Assembly (NCBI RefSeq): GCF_029784165.1
Contig: NC_073696.1
Coordinates: 177,809,825-177,873,824 of the forward strand
Direction of reading: 5' to 3'
DNA: 64,000 bases
Source of the DNA: Wyeomyia smithii
Taxonomy: Eukaryota > Arthropoda > Insecta > Diptera > Culicidae
A model generated the notes under the pieces. The model did no database searches. It had not been told where the DNA came from and saw nothing but the letters and a program-made list of their open reading frames with translations. Every line of letters begins with the position of its first letter. Position 1 is the first letter of the stretch. The translations under genes were made by a program, and so were the position numbers. This document shows, piece by piece, positions 1-12,884 of this stretch.

Positions 1-3000
1 GTAATTGGCGGCTTGTTTATCAAGAATCTCCGGACTGGATCTCTTGAGTGTCGGGAGCTTAGCACCTTATGGTATAAATAATAAGTTTTAACTGCACACT
101 ACAGTTATGAAACAAAACTTAATTTCATACATAGAATTATCAACTTTATTTGAACTTGGTATGTTGAAAGCGACTGATTCAAATGCTACGAAAGCATGTA
201 CAAACTGTCCTTTCATAATGAAACACAACCACAGAACAGTGTAGAATTGGAAAAACTTTCAGCAGCTTATGCCAGCAGTGTACAGCAATTCATGTTAACC
301 GCATGCTGTTTCATGCTGTCATCAAGCGCTACCAGAAATAATATTGCATTTGAAATACTTTTTAAATTATTATCTGTGGTTATGTTCACTGAAATGTGTA
401 TTAAGTTTGAATAAGCAGCACAATTGAACGTATACAACTTTTGGAGATTTTCGACTAGATATAAAATTTAATGTGATATAATCACCGGAATTGGCAGGTA
501 GATATGACAAACTGTTAAAATAGCCCCACATTGATCATTCCACTATAGCAAAAAAGGCCTAGAAGAAGAAACAAACTGACAACAAACAAACTTTTTACCA
601 TATTTTTCATGTAATTTAAATTAGGATTGGTATGTACCGAAGAGAACTTCCAACAACTAATAATATGGTAAAATAAAGAAATATCTCATATACTGGCTCG
701 AACATAATTGAATAATGGATACAGCATCCTAAATTTGGTAGCCGTAGGGGGCGTTCCGAGGCCTCGTGGTCATATTTTTTTCACTTTTTATTCCCCCGTA
801 CCCCCTCCCCCCGTGGTCTTTCGTGGTCTTTTAAGTGACCCCCCCCCCCTTCTGACTTTAATCTCGTGGTCTTTTCATTTGTCAACTGTCAAAAATTAGC
901 TTAATTTTATTACAGTTTCGTTATTAAACTTTCAGTACCTACATTCTATATTTCTTAAATGCAAAAGCTTCATTCTTGACTTGGTGGCAACAATGAATCA
1001 ACATGACATTTTCGAATATGGACGAATAATACGCACGTAATAAAATGACAGCTTATTTTCATGCTCGTTTTGTCTGCTTTTAGCGTTTCGTGTTAATTCC
1101 ACATTCGTTTTTTTATGCAAATCCGATAATGGATTCAATTTTTATTTATTATGTGGATTCTTTGAAATGTACAAGAAATAATGAAAAAAAAAAATGAATG
1201 TATGGACGTCCCATGTGAGTTTTCAATCCCGAACTAGCGCTATCGGCTTTACTTTCTTGAGCAATGGAGGGCGTAGTACACTCGGAGCCTTTTCGCCTCA
1301 AAAAACTCAACCATATACAGCAAAATTTAGAAAACTTCACGAACAAATTTTTTTTTGGTTTGCAAAACATTTTTGACACGCGAAATAGGTTATAATGCAG
1401 TGACCGTTATAATTGGATCAGCTAGAGTCTTTTAAAATGGGTTTTATTATCCTTAACACTGTCAGATTTTTTTTAATTTTCTGGCTCCTGCAACACTGGA
1501 TCGTCTAAAATATGACTTTGTTTGAAAGGCTGAAATTACATAAATTATAAAAAAATAAATATTTCTGAGAGGTGGTAGGAAAAAGGTTTATAAAGAAAAA
1601 ATACTTCATCCTTTATAGGAATTAAGTATACTTATGTTCTTGTTTTTTGTGCAGGTGATTTTAGTTTTCTCTTTATACAGACTTTTCTTTGAAAATTTTC
1701 AAAGAATGATTTTTACTGTTTTGATTATTGCGAAATGAAATTCTCATGGGCATTATTGCAGCAGAATATTTTGCATGTATGATGAAATTGACAACATTTG
1801 AAGGACAAATCTAAAATTACGAATTGCCTGTCGAGAAATAAGCCCCTAACTCACTTCAGAAGTATCATCGTGCGACCATAAAATCATCATCACCTAGGAT
1901 AATTTCAACTCTGGAAAGCATATACTTGTTTCGGTTTGACGAACGCTTTATAACTTTTAGAAAGGAAATTTTCGAACGGTACTCGGTTAATGGTAAATCC
2001 TCATCAAATCGATGGAAGCTGTTGTCGATTGTTTATTGGATACACTAGCAAATTTATTGCTACATGCATGTTCTAGAAGTAATAATTTTCCTAAAAGTAC
2101 CTTCTAAGCAGTTTTAGGTTTAAAGAGTTTTGATACATATACTTTATTATTAATTATATCGTGGAAGAGTTTGTTCGCTGCATTATTAAAGCCTTATTTC
2201 TCCCATTAAACCGTACCACTGGATCAGTCAATCGAATTAAATAATTATTATAGCATAGCTGCTCTTCCTGTTGCTCATTTTGTTATTATGGTGTGAAAAG
2301 TAAAACATGCCAGCGCAATTTCATTTGATATGACAACGTAGCAAAGTTGCTTCACCTGTGGGATCGTGAATACACCGTATTCTGTACAAGGTAAATCAAC
2401 AGGGCCATGACACACTTTGCATCATGTGCAGTGGGGTGCGGAAAACGTGGAAAGAGAAAAGTGAAAAATCTCTCATCCTTATTTCCTGTCGCTTTCATTT
2501 CCTATAGGTAAATATTCATATGATTTAATGTATTCCGCTGTCCGCTTTGATTCAACAAAGTGCTCGCCGGCAGAAAGCAGAATGCAGAATGAAAATGCTG
2601 ATATAATTAACATTTATCGACAAAGTGTAATTGTGACCTGTTGCAATAAACAAACTAACTATTAATATAGATTTTTTTTCTTCAGTGAGCTTATAAATTA
2701 CAGATTAATTGCTTCTAGAGATAAAATAATATGGTCCGAAAATCTGAATATTAAGAACAAAACTGAAACCCTTTTCTTGCAGCACAAGTTATTTTATTTG
2801 CAGTGGTAGGTATTTACTGAGAATATCGCCAGAACTCAGCAACACATATACGGGATGATGTAGCTTCAGCTTGTTAAGCGTATCAATTACTACAAGGGTA
2901 CGTTTTGGCACATGTCACACAATGCGTTTAGTCACACGCTGCTGAAACGGATTGAGCACATAAACATCTACAGATCTGTTCGTCCTATTCAAATAAACGT

Positions 3001-4513
3001 ATGATGTTTGGTTTGCTCGGATCCTTTTCTCTGATACATATAACAATATCGTACGGTGGATTTTCAAAGCATGGTTTCTATAGCAGGTGGAAAACATCCC
3101 CTGCATTCGAAATAAGCGTCAGAAATCTCTTTTATGGTTTATGTGCAATTATCATGTTGGCACAATCAAACTGGCGTAACATTTGAGATGATGTTATTTT
3201 ATTATGAAAAATTCACAAGAAACGTACGCCTATGGTTGAGATCACTTTGGAATGAAATTAAATTGATTATTAAATTGTGAAACCATTAGGAAAAAGGTTA
3301 ACAATATAGCTCCAGTCTATGTCTAGCACACCCTTCAAGCTTAATCGTAGGTAGGCTAAATAAATGTCTCTTTTTTAAATGTTATCCTATAGGATTGAAT
3401 TTGAGGAATTAAAACTGCACCTGTAGGAGATTTAACACTGCAACAATATGTGTCTGTTGCGTCTTTTGAATAACTATAAAAATATTCATTTGAAAATATT
3501 TAAAAATAAATGCGAGGAGTTTGAATCCATGGAATTGTGTTGTCAGTTAGAGATAGTTTAATTCGTCTTTCCGAGAATGATTAAAAATTCCTTTCATTTA
3601 GTCGTTGCTGAGATCCACAACATACTGCTGGCGAAAATCATGAACTTTTGCGATACAAATGTTGAGGAGATGAAGTCTAATCGATGATGAGTAAAGCAAA
3701 TATATGACGTCCGATGCGGTTGCCAATAACAGCTGTTCAAAAAGGGGCACACACTGCTAATGAGTTGTTTATTATTTAAAACAGTGGAACAATAACAAGA
3801 AACTAGAGTTAAACTAGATTTATAATTATTCTGAAAATACATGAACATTTGCACAACCTTCCAGAGCTGAGATTTTGCGTTCTCGGGGTTTATCCAACCG
3901 GTTTGCGATCTACTTAATAGTCTCTTTGTATGTAGGGTCCGTCATGATTTAGCGGGACATGTCCTGATTCGAAGATCCAATTTAGGCGTCCTGATTCATT
4001 TTTCCCATTCTAGCATTTGTGCTGATTTTCCTGAATTATTTCTTTTTTGTAGGGTGGCTATAATAGGTAGAGTTTTTAAAGATTACTCAGTAACTTTTTT
4101 CAATTCCAGGGCACAGCGCTCACAACTGTTTCCGTAGTTGAATCTCAGTGAAGTGACTAGGCGTTGAAACCGTTAAACATCTGACAATTGTTAAGTTTAA
4201 TTCAAAATCGTTTATCAGTGCTTAGTTATTAAAGTATTTTATGTCTTACTAACATTTCGCTGACGAAACTTGACCTTTATGTTTTTTGGACACAGACTTT
4301 GTAGCCAACTTTTAGTATAGGACAACTGCCCGGAGCTAGCAATACGATTCTATTAATACTCACAGTTTATTCCCAGGCGGGATTCTAACATATGACAACT
4401 TGCTCATTAGGCCGGCATCGTATCCCGAGACCAGCTAGGAAGTCCAATTAAAGTAACTACTAATACCTAATAATTGAAAATTGCTTGATAAAAATGGATC
4501 ATCTGAAAACACA
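1..4513. other. AT-rich stretch with no recognisable gene
   Basis: Only short, low-complexity reading frames occur, none with a recognisable motif or splice context. There is a run of 11 C near 838-849 in a pyrimidine-rich patch. No terminal repeats or target duplications were seen. Confidence 0.6.
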
Positions 4514-4538
4514 TCTATACCTATTAAAATGCAGTCCG

Positions 4539-4576
4539 GTCTGTCTGTCTGTCTGTCTGTCGGTCTGTCTGTCTGA
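4539..4576 (+). repeat. (GTCT)n microsatellite
   Basis: About nine GTCT units with one GGTC interruption sit just inside the left end of the satellite-carrying element. A shorter version sits at the matching place in the inverted copy (about 12845-12862), so the tract belongs to the element's end. Confidence 0.85.
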
Positions 4577-4993
4577 TCCATATAGGCTCGGAAACTACCG
4601 AACCGATTGACGTGAAAATTTGTATGTAGGTGTAACCGAGAAAGGTTCCTATGATGGTTTGAGACCCCTCCCTCTTCTGGAAGGGAGGGGTTCCATACAA
4701 ATGAAACACAAATTCCTCCACATCTCTAGAACTAACCAAGCAAATAAAACCAAATTTGGTAGGTGGATGTTTTAAGGGGTAACAAATATATCCATAATGG
4801 TTTGACACCCCTCCCTCTTCTACAAGGGAAGGGTCCCATACAAATGAAACACGAATTTCGCATAGCTCGAGAACCAATCAACCAAATACAACCAAATTTG
4901 GTCTGTGAATGTTTTTAGGTGTAACAAACATGTCCATAATGTTTCGACACCCTTCCTTCTTCTGTCATATCTCCAAATACCATTTCGAAATCT

Positions 4994-7115
4994 AAGATGG
5001 CGACTTCCGGTTTCCGAAAAACAGCAACAAATGATCAAATACCACCTAATATAGGCATTTCTGGGATTGTTATGACGCACTTAAGCCACAAATCGGCCTC
5101 AGACAACATTTTAAATTGTAAGATGGCGACTTCCGGTATCTGGAAAACAGCCGAAAATGACCAAACACCACACAATATGAGTGTTTCTAAAACCAGAATG
5201 ACGCTCAGAGGCCAAAAACTGTCCCCTAATGCCATTTTGAAATCCAAGATGGCGACTTCCGGTTTCCGAAAAACAGCGGCAAATGACCAGATACCACCCA
5301 ATATTGATATTTCCGGAATTGTTATGACGCACTGAAGCCACAAATCGACCTGTCAACCTCAGAAAACATTTTGAATTGTAAGATGGCGACTTCCGGTGTC
5401 TGTAAAACAGCCGAAAATGACCAAATACCACCCAATATGAGCGTATCTTTAACCAGATTGACGCACGGAGGCCAGAAATAGTTCCCAAATGCCATTTCGA
5501 AATCCAAGATGGTGACTTCCGGTTTCCGAAAAACAGCGGCAAATGACCAAATACCACCCAATATGCGTATTTGCGGAATTGTTATGATGCACTGAAGCCA
5601 CAAATCGACCTATCGACCTCAGACAACATTTTGAATTGTGAGATGGCGACTTCCGGTGTCTGGAAAACAGCCAAAAATGACCAAATAACACCCAATATGG
5701 GTGTTTCTTAAATCAGAATGGCGCACAGGGGCCAGAAATTTTCTCCAAAATCCAAGATGGCGACTTCCGGTTTCCGAAAAACAGCACTGATGCACTGAAG
5801 CCACAAATCGACCTCAGACAACATTTTGAATTGTAAGATGGCGACTTCCGGTGTCTGGAAAACAGCCGAAAATGACCAAATACCACCCAATATGAGTGTT
5901 TCTTTAACCAGAATGACGGTCAGAGGCCAAAAACTCTCCCCTAATGCCATTTTGAAATTCAAGATGGCGACTTCCGGTTTCCGAAAAACAGCGGCAAATG
6001 ACCAAATACCACCGAATATGCGTATTTACAGAATTTTTATGATGCACTGAAGCCACAAATCGACCTATCGACCTCAGACAACATTTCGAATTGTAAGATG
6101 GCGACTTCCGGTGTCTGGAAAACAGCCGAAAATTACCAAATAACACCCAATATGGGTGTTTCTTAAACCAGAATGGCACACAGGGGCCAGAAATTTTCTT
6201 CAAATGCCATTTTGAAATCCAAGATGGCGACTTCCGGTTTCCGAAAAACAGCGGCCGATGACCAGATACCACCCAATATGGGTATTTCCGGAATTGTTAT
6301 GATGCACTGAAGCCACAAATCAACCTCAGACAACATTTTGAATTGTAAGATGGCGACTTCCGGTGTCTGGAAAACAGCCGAAAATGACCAAATACCACCC
6401 AATATGAGCATTTCTTTAACCAGATTGACGCACGGAGGCCAGAAATTGTTCCCAAATGCCATTTCGAAATCCAAGATGGCGACTTCCGGTTTCCAAAAAA
6501 CAGCGGCAAATGACCAAATAGCACCCAATATGCGTATTTACGGAATTGTTATGATGCACTGAAGCCACAAATCACCCTATCAATCCCAGACAACATTTTG
6601 AATTGTAAGATGGCGACTTCCGGTGTCTGGAAAACAGCCGAAAATGACCAAATACCACCCAATATGAGTGTTTCTTCAACCAGATTGACGCTCAGAGGCC
6701 AAAAATTATCCCCTAATGCCATTTCATTTTGAAATTCAAGATGGCGTCTTCCGGTTTCTGAAAAACAGCGGCAAATGACCAAATACCACCCAATATGGGT
6801 ATTTCCGGAATTGTTATGATGCACTGAAGCCACAAATCGACCTCAGACAACATTTTGAATTATAAGATGGCGACTTCCGATGTTTGGAAAACAGCCAAAA
6901 ATGACAAAATACCACCAAATATGAGTGTTTCTTTAACCAGAATGACGCTCAGGGGTCAGAAATTGTCTCCAAATGCCATTTTGAAATCCAAGATGGCGTT
7001 TTACGGTTTCTGAAAAATAACCTGAAGTGACCAAATACCACCCAATATGTGTATCATGTGTATAAAATGGCAACTTCTGGGAAACAGCCGAAAATAACCG
7101 AATACTACTACATAG
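4994..7115 (+). repeat. Dimeric satellite, ~17 half-units of 126/134 bp
   Basis: The phrase AAGATGGCGACTTCCGGT recurs at 4994, 5120, 5246, 5380, 5506, 5640, 5754, 5835, 5961, 6095, 6221, 6347, 6473, 6607, 6738, 6864 and 6990. Spacing is mostly 126 or 134 bp, with deletions giving 114 and 81. Two half-unit types alternate: one continues GTCTGGAAAACAGCCG, the other TTCCGAAAAACAGCGG. The true unit is therefore a ~252-260-bp dimer. The extra 8 bp in some units is a TATCGACC-like insertion. Many units lack stops on the minus strand, which produces overlapping 60-150-codon frames. I judge these non-coding because they only mirror the repeat. Confidence 0.9.
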
Positions 7116-7415
7116 AGATATTTCCGTAATCGAAATGATGTATAGAAGCCAAGCATTGACCCTGGACACCATTTTGAATTTGAAGATGACCACTTTCAGT
7201 TTCTAAAAACCAACGAAAATAACTGAAATGCATTCAATATATTTTCGGAATAGAGGTGATGTACAAAAGCCAAAAGTCGAGGATGTTGTCATTCCGATAA
7301 AACCAATCATTTCAAATGATATAAACAAATCGCAAGGAATCAATGAATTTGAAATGTTTAAAATTGTTAAATTGAACACTAAAATAGGCGAGACGAAGTT
7401 TGCCGGGTCAGCTAG

Positions 7416-7744
7416 GTAAATAATAAATGAATATTTTGGTGGTTATTTATTTTCACCTCAAGGATTAAAAAGGGGTTAAATCAAATTTGCGCCAATGAAA
7501 GATTTCCTGATTTCCAGCTCCGACCAGGTGGTATCCCTATTTGTATGGCTAGGGCTTCAATTTCAATGCTTAAATTAGTCTGCGAAATTGAATAGTTCCG
7601 TCCTTTTTTGCCGAGTATGGGAGTTTTCTAATTGATTAAGTAAAACTATGACAAAAAATTTGAAAAAGTACACAGTTCTGTGAATTAGTTATCTTATTTA
7701 TTGGCAAGTGTCAGCAAACCATGGACGTTTTTTTAAATTGTTTA
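7416..7744. other. Short gap without features
   Basis: AT-rich sequence between the satellite element and the RTE relic. Nothing recognisable was seen. Confidence 0.5.
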
Positions 7745-10060
7745 TAAAACAATGTGTTTTTTTCTATGATCGCCTTGAGAAGACGGACAGTGAGTGCCCA
7801 GGATTTGACATGAAAATCGTCATCAGAGATATAAAGGAGTAGGTCGGGCAGGAAGACTTCCCCGCAATTGGTAGAGAATGCTTCCACTTTTTTACAAACA
7901 ATAATGGCATGAGACTTTAATTTTGCGCTGGTTAGAGGTATGGTTATCTGTAGCAACGAGGAAGATACGGTTGAACATCTAGCGGTTATCAACTAGAGGA
8001 ATGGCTGCAGAGTTCTCGCAGAAAGTAGATGAGCGGAGGGGACCTGGACGAACAGTAGAGACATATCCACAGTACGATCAGCAGCACAGCGCGAGAAGTG
8101 GAGGGCACACTCCATCGCCGAAAGAAACGTCAGTATTGGGAGCGTGTTCCTGCGAAAGCTCCAGGCACAGTGCGAGGAGCTCTTACAAAAAGATTAATGG
8201 AATCAGGAACCAGAACGCCCCTGTCATGTGCAACGACAGGGAGGTGGCAGAGGCGCCGGAAAGGGGTAGGATTGATATTGAGAATGATGGACAAGCTTTG
8301 GATCTACAAAACGAGATTAAGGAAGCAATTAAAGAGCTGAAGACCTGCAAGGCAGCTGGGAAGGATGGCATTCCCGACGGGTTTTTCTAAGTCGGGAGAG
8401 AACAGCTGTAATGTTCATCGGATCATGCTGAAAGTGTGGACTGTTAAAGAGTTACCCTCGAACTGGTTGGAGTAACTCATTTACCCGATCTACAAAAAAG
8501 GTCTCCATTTGGACTGTAGTAACTATCGGGGCATAACTCTTCTCAATACCTTGTCCAAACTTCTCGCCATCATCCTGTTCCATCGGCTGAGGCCGTGACA
8601 GCAAACCTTTGTTGGCGAATACCAATGTGGTTTTCGAGGACCCACACCACCACCACCACGGACCAAATGTTCACACTGTAACAAATCCTCGATAAATTTT
8701 GAGAATTCAACCCGAAGACGCACCATCTGTTCATTGACTTTAGCGCAGTGTACGATACAGTTACGAGAAATGAGTTATTTCGAATTATGCTCGAACAGCG
8801 TTTTCTAACAAAACTAATTAGGCTGATACGTGACACCCTTGAAGGCTCTACATCATGCGTCAGGATAGCCGTTGAGATATCGGACTCCTTCGTGACGTTA
8901 GATGGTTTAAAGCAGGGAGACGGGCTGCCAAATTTGTTGTTCAAAATTGCATTGAAGGGTGCTATACGGAGGGCCGGCGTGCACAGAAACGACACCATCA
9001 TTACGAAGTCTCACATACTTCTAGGTTTTGCGGACGATATCGACATCATTGGTATCAACCGAAGAATAGTGGAAGAGGCCTTTTGACCACTGAGGAGGGA
9101 AGCTTCAACAATACGGCTCATCATTAACTCTGCCAAAACACATGGTTGCTGGTAGAGAACGTGGTAGTTCGACGGATGTTGGTGCTGAGGTGGTGTCAGA
9201 TGGGGAAACTTTTGAAGTAGTCGACGATTTCTTTTTAATTTAATGTACCCATTAATCACATGTGACAACGAGGTTAGCCGTGAGATAAAAAGACGGATAA
9301 CAGCTGCAAACAGGGCCTTCTACGGATTGTGTAACCAGTTGAGGTCCCGTACTCTGTAAACCCGTACTAAACTTGCACTCTACAAAACACTAATTCCTCC
9401 CATGGCCCTCTACGACCATTAAGCATGGGCGTTGAAAGAAGCCGATCGGGCAGCTCTTGGTGTTTTTAAACGTAGGATTTTGCGTTCAATCCTTGGCGGC
9501 AAACTAGAAAATGGTGTTTGGCGCAGACGCATGAACCATGAAGTGTATGTACCAGATGTACAAATCGGCGGATATAGTTAAGTGGATAAAAAACTGCAGG
9601 TTGCAGTGGGCTGAGCATGTAGCTAGAATGCCGTTAGAGCGACCAAGGAAGACTATATTTAGCAGAAATCCCGATAGAGGCCGTCGACTTCGAGGTTAGA
9701 GGGCTTTCTACGGATTGCGTAACCAGCTGAGGTACCGCGGCCTGCAAATCCGTACAAAACTAGCACTCTATAAAACTCACTGGTCCTTATGGCAGATATA
9801 GTCAAGCGGGTAAAACACGGCAGGCTACAGTGGGCTGAACATGTAGCTAGAATGCCGAAGGAACGATCAGCAAAAACTATGTTTAGCACGAATCCCGATG
9901 GCAACCGTCGACTTCGGAGTAGACCCAGCAATCGTTGGATGTGTACTGTTGACGAGGATGCCCGCGTAATAGGTGTTAGAGGCGACTGGAAGATAGCAGC
10001 TCAAGACCGAGCAGTATGGCGACGAATTAATGCGACACTGGTTCCATATCCGTCTAAAAA
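7745..10060 (+). pseudogene. RTE-clade non-LTR retrotransposon relic 1
   Basis: Read across several frames, this encodes the RTE polyprotein in order. An endonuclease scrap (DMKIVI, near 7800) comes first. A linker with NAPVMCNDR and AAGKDGIPD follows (8200-8390). The RT region has FIDFSAVYD, GLKQGDGLPNLLF and the catalytic FADDID block at 9025-9042. The C-terminal block, with LQWAEHVARMP and RPSNRWMC, ends near 10060. RTE elements encode an AP-type endonuclease plus RT that copies element RNA at a nicked chromosomal site. Many frameshifts and stops show the copy is dead. The C-terminal block occurs twice (9300-9690 and 9690-10060), an internal tandem duplication. Resemblance to mosquito JAM1-type RTE elements is from memory. 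Confidence 0.8.
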
Positions 10061-10067
10061 TAAGTAT

Positions 10068-10184
10068 TTTTGCCTTTCTCCTAGAAAGGTATAGCAATCA
10101 CTTGCAAAACCGAAAGTATAAAAGTGCTCCAAAGGGCCGAATGGCATATATCACTCGACTCAGCTCGACGAGCTGAGCATTTTC

Positions 10185-10247
<63 letters not shown>

Positions 10248-11335
10248 AGATTTTTATTCTCACTCACTTTTCTCAGAGATGGCTGAACCGATTTTCATGA
10301 AATTAATTGCAAATGAAAGGTCTTATTGTCCCATAAGACCCTATTAAATTTTATTGTAATCGGATTTTTATTTTAGAGGTTATGTATCAAAATGTGAAAA
10401 TCACGAAACATCATTATCTCGAAAACTACACAACCGATTTGAACAAAATTCAAATGAACGGGCTACCTCAAAAACCCTTAACTTTTGAATTTTATGAAGA
10501 TTGAACTTGTGGTTCAAAAGTTATGTAAAGAAACGTGTTCTGAAGACGGTTTAATCTCACTCATGTTTCTCAGAGATGGCTAAACCGATTTTTATAAAAT
10601 CAGTGTCAAATGGAAGGTCTAGTTGCCCCATAAGACCCTATTGATTTGTTTTGCAATCGGACTATTACTTTACCTGTTATGTTTAAAAATGTGAAATCAG
10701 GATATGAAAAGGAACATATTCCGAAGACTACTTGGACTCACTCACTTTTCTCAAAGATGGCTGACCCGATTTCCACAAAATTAGTGTCAAATGAAATGTA
10801 TAGCTGCCTCATAACACCCTATTGAATTTTACTGTAATCGGACTGTAACTTCGTCTGTAATGTATCGAAATGTGAAAATCACGAAACTTCATTATCTCAG
10901 AAACTACACAACCGATTTGACCAATATCGATATAAAATGAACGAGCTAGTTAAGGAGTAACTGATGAATTATGATTGAACACGTGGTTTAAAAGTTTGAC
11001 GTTCCCATTTCATTTAATTATAATCGAACTTAAGCAACCGTTATGTATTAAATTGTTAATAAAACAACGAAAGTCTATTATCTCAAAGATTACATGACTT
11101 ATTTGAATATAATTAGTGTCATACGAACGAGTCATCTCTCGAACTTACAAATAACACACTTCATAACAATTTGATATGTGGCTCAAAAGTTATGGAAAGC
11201 GAAGGACTTCAAAGACTATTTAAAACTATACCTGCTTTGATCGATATATGTGGCCTCAACATAATTTAAATGTGGTATCGTACTATTTGAACGTTCCAAT
11301 TTAATTGATTCCTTGCGATGTGTTAAAAGTCTGCA
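10068..11335 (+). repeat. (TG)n-headed dispersed repeat with internal direct repeats
   Basis: The element begins with an inverted CTCGACTCAGCTCGACGAG motif (10153-10171) and a (TG)n tract. Degenerate units then start CTCACTTTTCTCAGAGATGG at about 10262, 10559 and 10740. Each carries 'accgatttt' and 'caaatg-aaggtct' phrases. No coding capacity is visible. The class is unknown, and the right end is inferred from where similarity fades before the inverted satellite element. Confidence 0.5.
10189..10240 (+). repeat. (TG)26 microsatellite
   Basis: Uninterrupted TG dinucleotides. The antisense frame that reads as alternating His-Thr is an artefact of this tract. Confidence 0.95.
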
Positions 11336-11349
11336 AATGCACGACGAAT

Positions 11350-12884
11350 CGGCCATAGGATAAGATCAAAGTCAAATAACAAATCGTTTGAAATGATTGG
11401 ATTTATCGAAATGACAATATCCTCGACTTTTGGCTTCTGTACATCGCCTTAAGTCTGAATATATTCATACTGGGTGGTATTCGGTCATTTTTAGCAGATT
11501 TTCTGGCATCAATCTGACACCGGGAATACCCATATTGGGAAGTGTTTAGTTATTTTAGTTGTTTTCCAGAAACTCAAAGTGGTCATGTTTAAATTCAAAA
11601 TGGTGTCCAGGGTCAATGTTTGGTTTCTATGCATCATCTCGATTACAGAAATATTCATATTGAGTATCATTTGGTCATTTTCGACTGTTTCCTAAAAGTT
11701 GCCATTTAGCAATTCAAAATAGTGCCTGAGGTCAATTGTTAGCTCATTGCATCATTATAGTTCCAGATATACTCATATTGGATGGTATTTGGTTATTTTA
11801 GGCTGTTTTTCACAAACCGGAAGTCGCCATCTTGAATTTCAAAATGGTATTTGAGATAATTTCTAGCCTCTGAGCGTCATTCTGGTTGAAGAAACACCCA
11901 TATTGGGTGTAATTCGATCATTTTCGGCTGTTTCCCAGGAACCGGAAGTCGCCAACCTAGAATCCAAAATGGGATGTGTGGTCGATTTCAGCTGCTGTGT
12001 ATCATTCTAGATCCGGAGATACTCATGTCGGACGGAAATCGGCCATTTTTGGCTGTTTTCCAGAAACCAGAAGTTGCCATCCTACAATTCATAGTGGTGT
12101 TCTTGCAACATTCTGGCTCCGGAGATACTCATATTGGGTGGTATTTGGTCACTTTGGGCTGTTTTTCAGAAACCAAAAGTCGTCATTTTGAACTTCAAAA
12201 TTGCCTGTGAAATCAATTTCTGTCATCTGAACGTAATTCTGGTTCCGAAAACATTCATATTGAATGGTATTTGGTCATTTCCGGCTGTTTGCCAGACACC
12301 GGAAGTCACCATCCTAAAATTCAAGATTGTGTCTGTGATCAATTATTAGCTACTGTCCATCTTTCTGGTTCCGGAGATACTCATATTTAATGGGAATCGT
12401 CCATTTTGGGCTGATTTCCAGAAACCGGAAGTTGCTAGTTGCTTACAATCCAAAATGTTGCCTGAGGTCGATTATGGAACATATTTTTTACCACTAAAAC
12501 ATTCACCTGCCAAATTTGGTTCCATTTAGTTGGTTAGCTCTCGAGATGTGCAGAAATTTGTGTTTCATTTGTATGGCATCCCTCCCTTCCAAAAGCAGGA
12601 GGGGTGTCAAAACCTTATGAACATATTTTTTACCCCTTAAAACATCTACATGCCAAATTCGGTTTCATTTGCTTGGTTTGTTCTTGAGTTGTGCAGAAAT
12701 TTATGTTTCATTTGTATGGGACCCCTCCCTTCCAGAAAAGGGAGGGGTCTCAAACTATCATGGAAACCTTTATCGGCACCAAAAACCCCTACAAACAAAT
12801 TTTCACGCCGATCGGTTCGGTAATTTTCGAGCCTATATGGATCAGACAGACAAACAGACCGGATTGCATTTTTATAAGTATAGA
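11350..12884 (-). mobile_element. Second copy of the satellite-carrying element, inverted
   Basis: Read on the minus strand, this begins TCTATACTTATAAAAATGCA at 12884 and has the GTCTGTCTG tract and the CCCTCCC...GGGAGGG units (12520-12760). It then runs through about eight diverged satellite half-units ('gaagtcgccatc' near 11823, 11945, 12300) and ends in the tail matching 7282-7335 of the first copy (11375-11450). The monomers are much more diverged than in the first copy. The 3' terminal CTAG motif is not recognisable, so the end near 11350 is approximate. Confidence 0.55.

Larger units (their letters stand above)
4514..7415 (+). mobile_element. Satellite-carrying, Helitron-like non-autonomous element
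   Basis: The left end is TCTATACCTATTAAAATGCA followed by a (GTCT)n tract. The right end is TTTGCCGGGTCAGCTAG. TC...CTAG ends of this sort fit non-autonomous Helitron-like elements, and the family looks familiar from insect genomes; that assignment is from memory and is inference. The interior holds two ~142-bp units (4660-4960) built around an inverted CCCTCCC...GGGAGGG motif, then a long tandem satellite (4994-7115), then a unique tail (7116-7415). No transposition protein is encoded. The same element recurs inverted at 11350-12884. Confidence 0.5.

Noticed and set aside
4524..4576. CRISPR-like or tandem array
   Set aside because: Simple (GTCT)n microsatellite without spacers; the window is eukaryotic.
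4997..6833. Many overlapping 60-150-codon frames, mostly minus strand
   Set aside because: They mirror the satellite monomers, repeat with the array period and change frame at monomer indels. Not genes.
10081..10263. Frame encoding a His-Thr repeat peptide
   Set aside because: Direct product of the (TG)n microsatellite on the minus strand.
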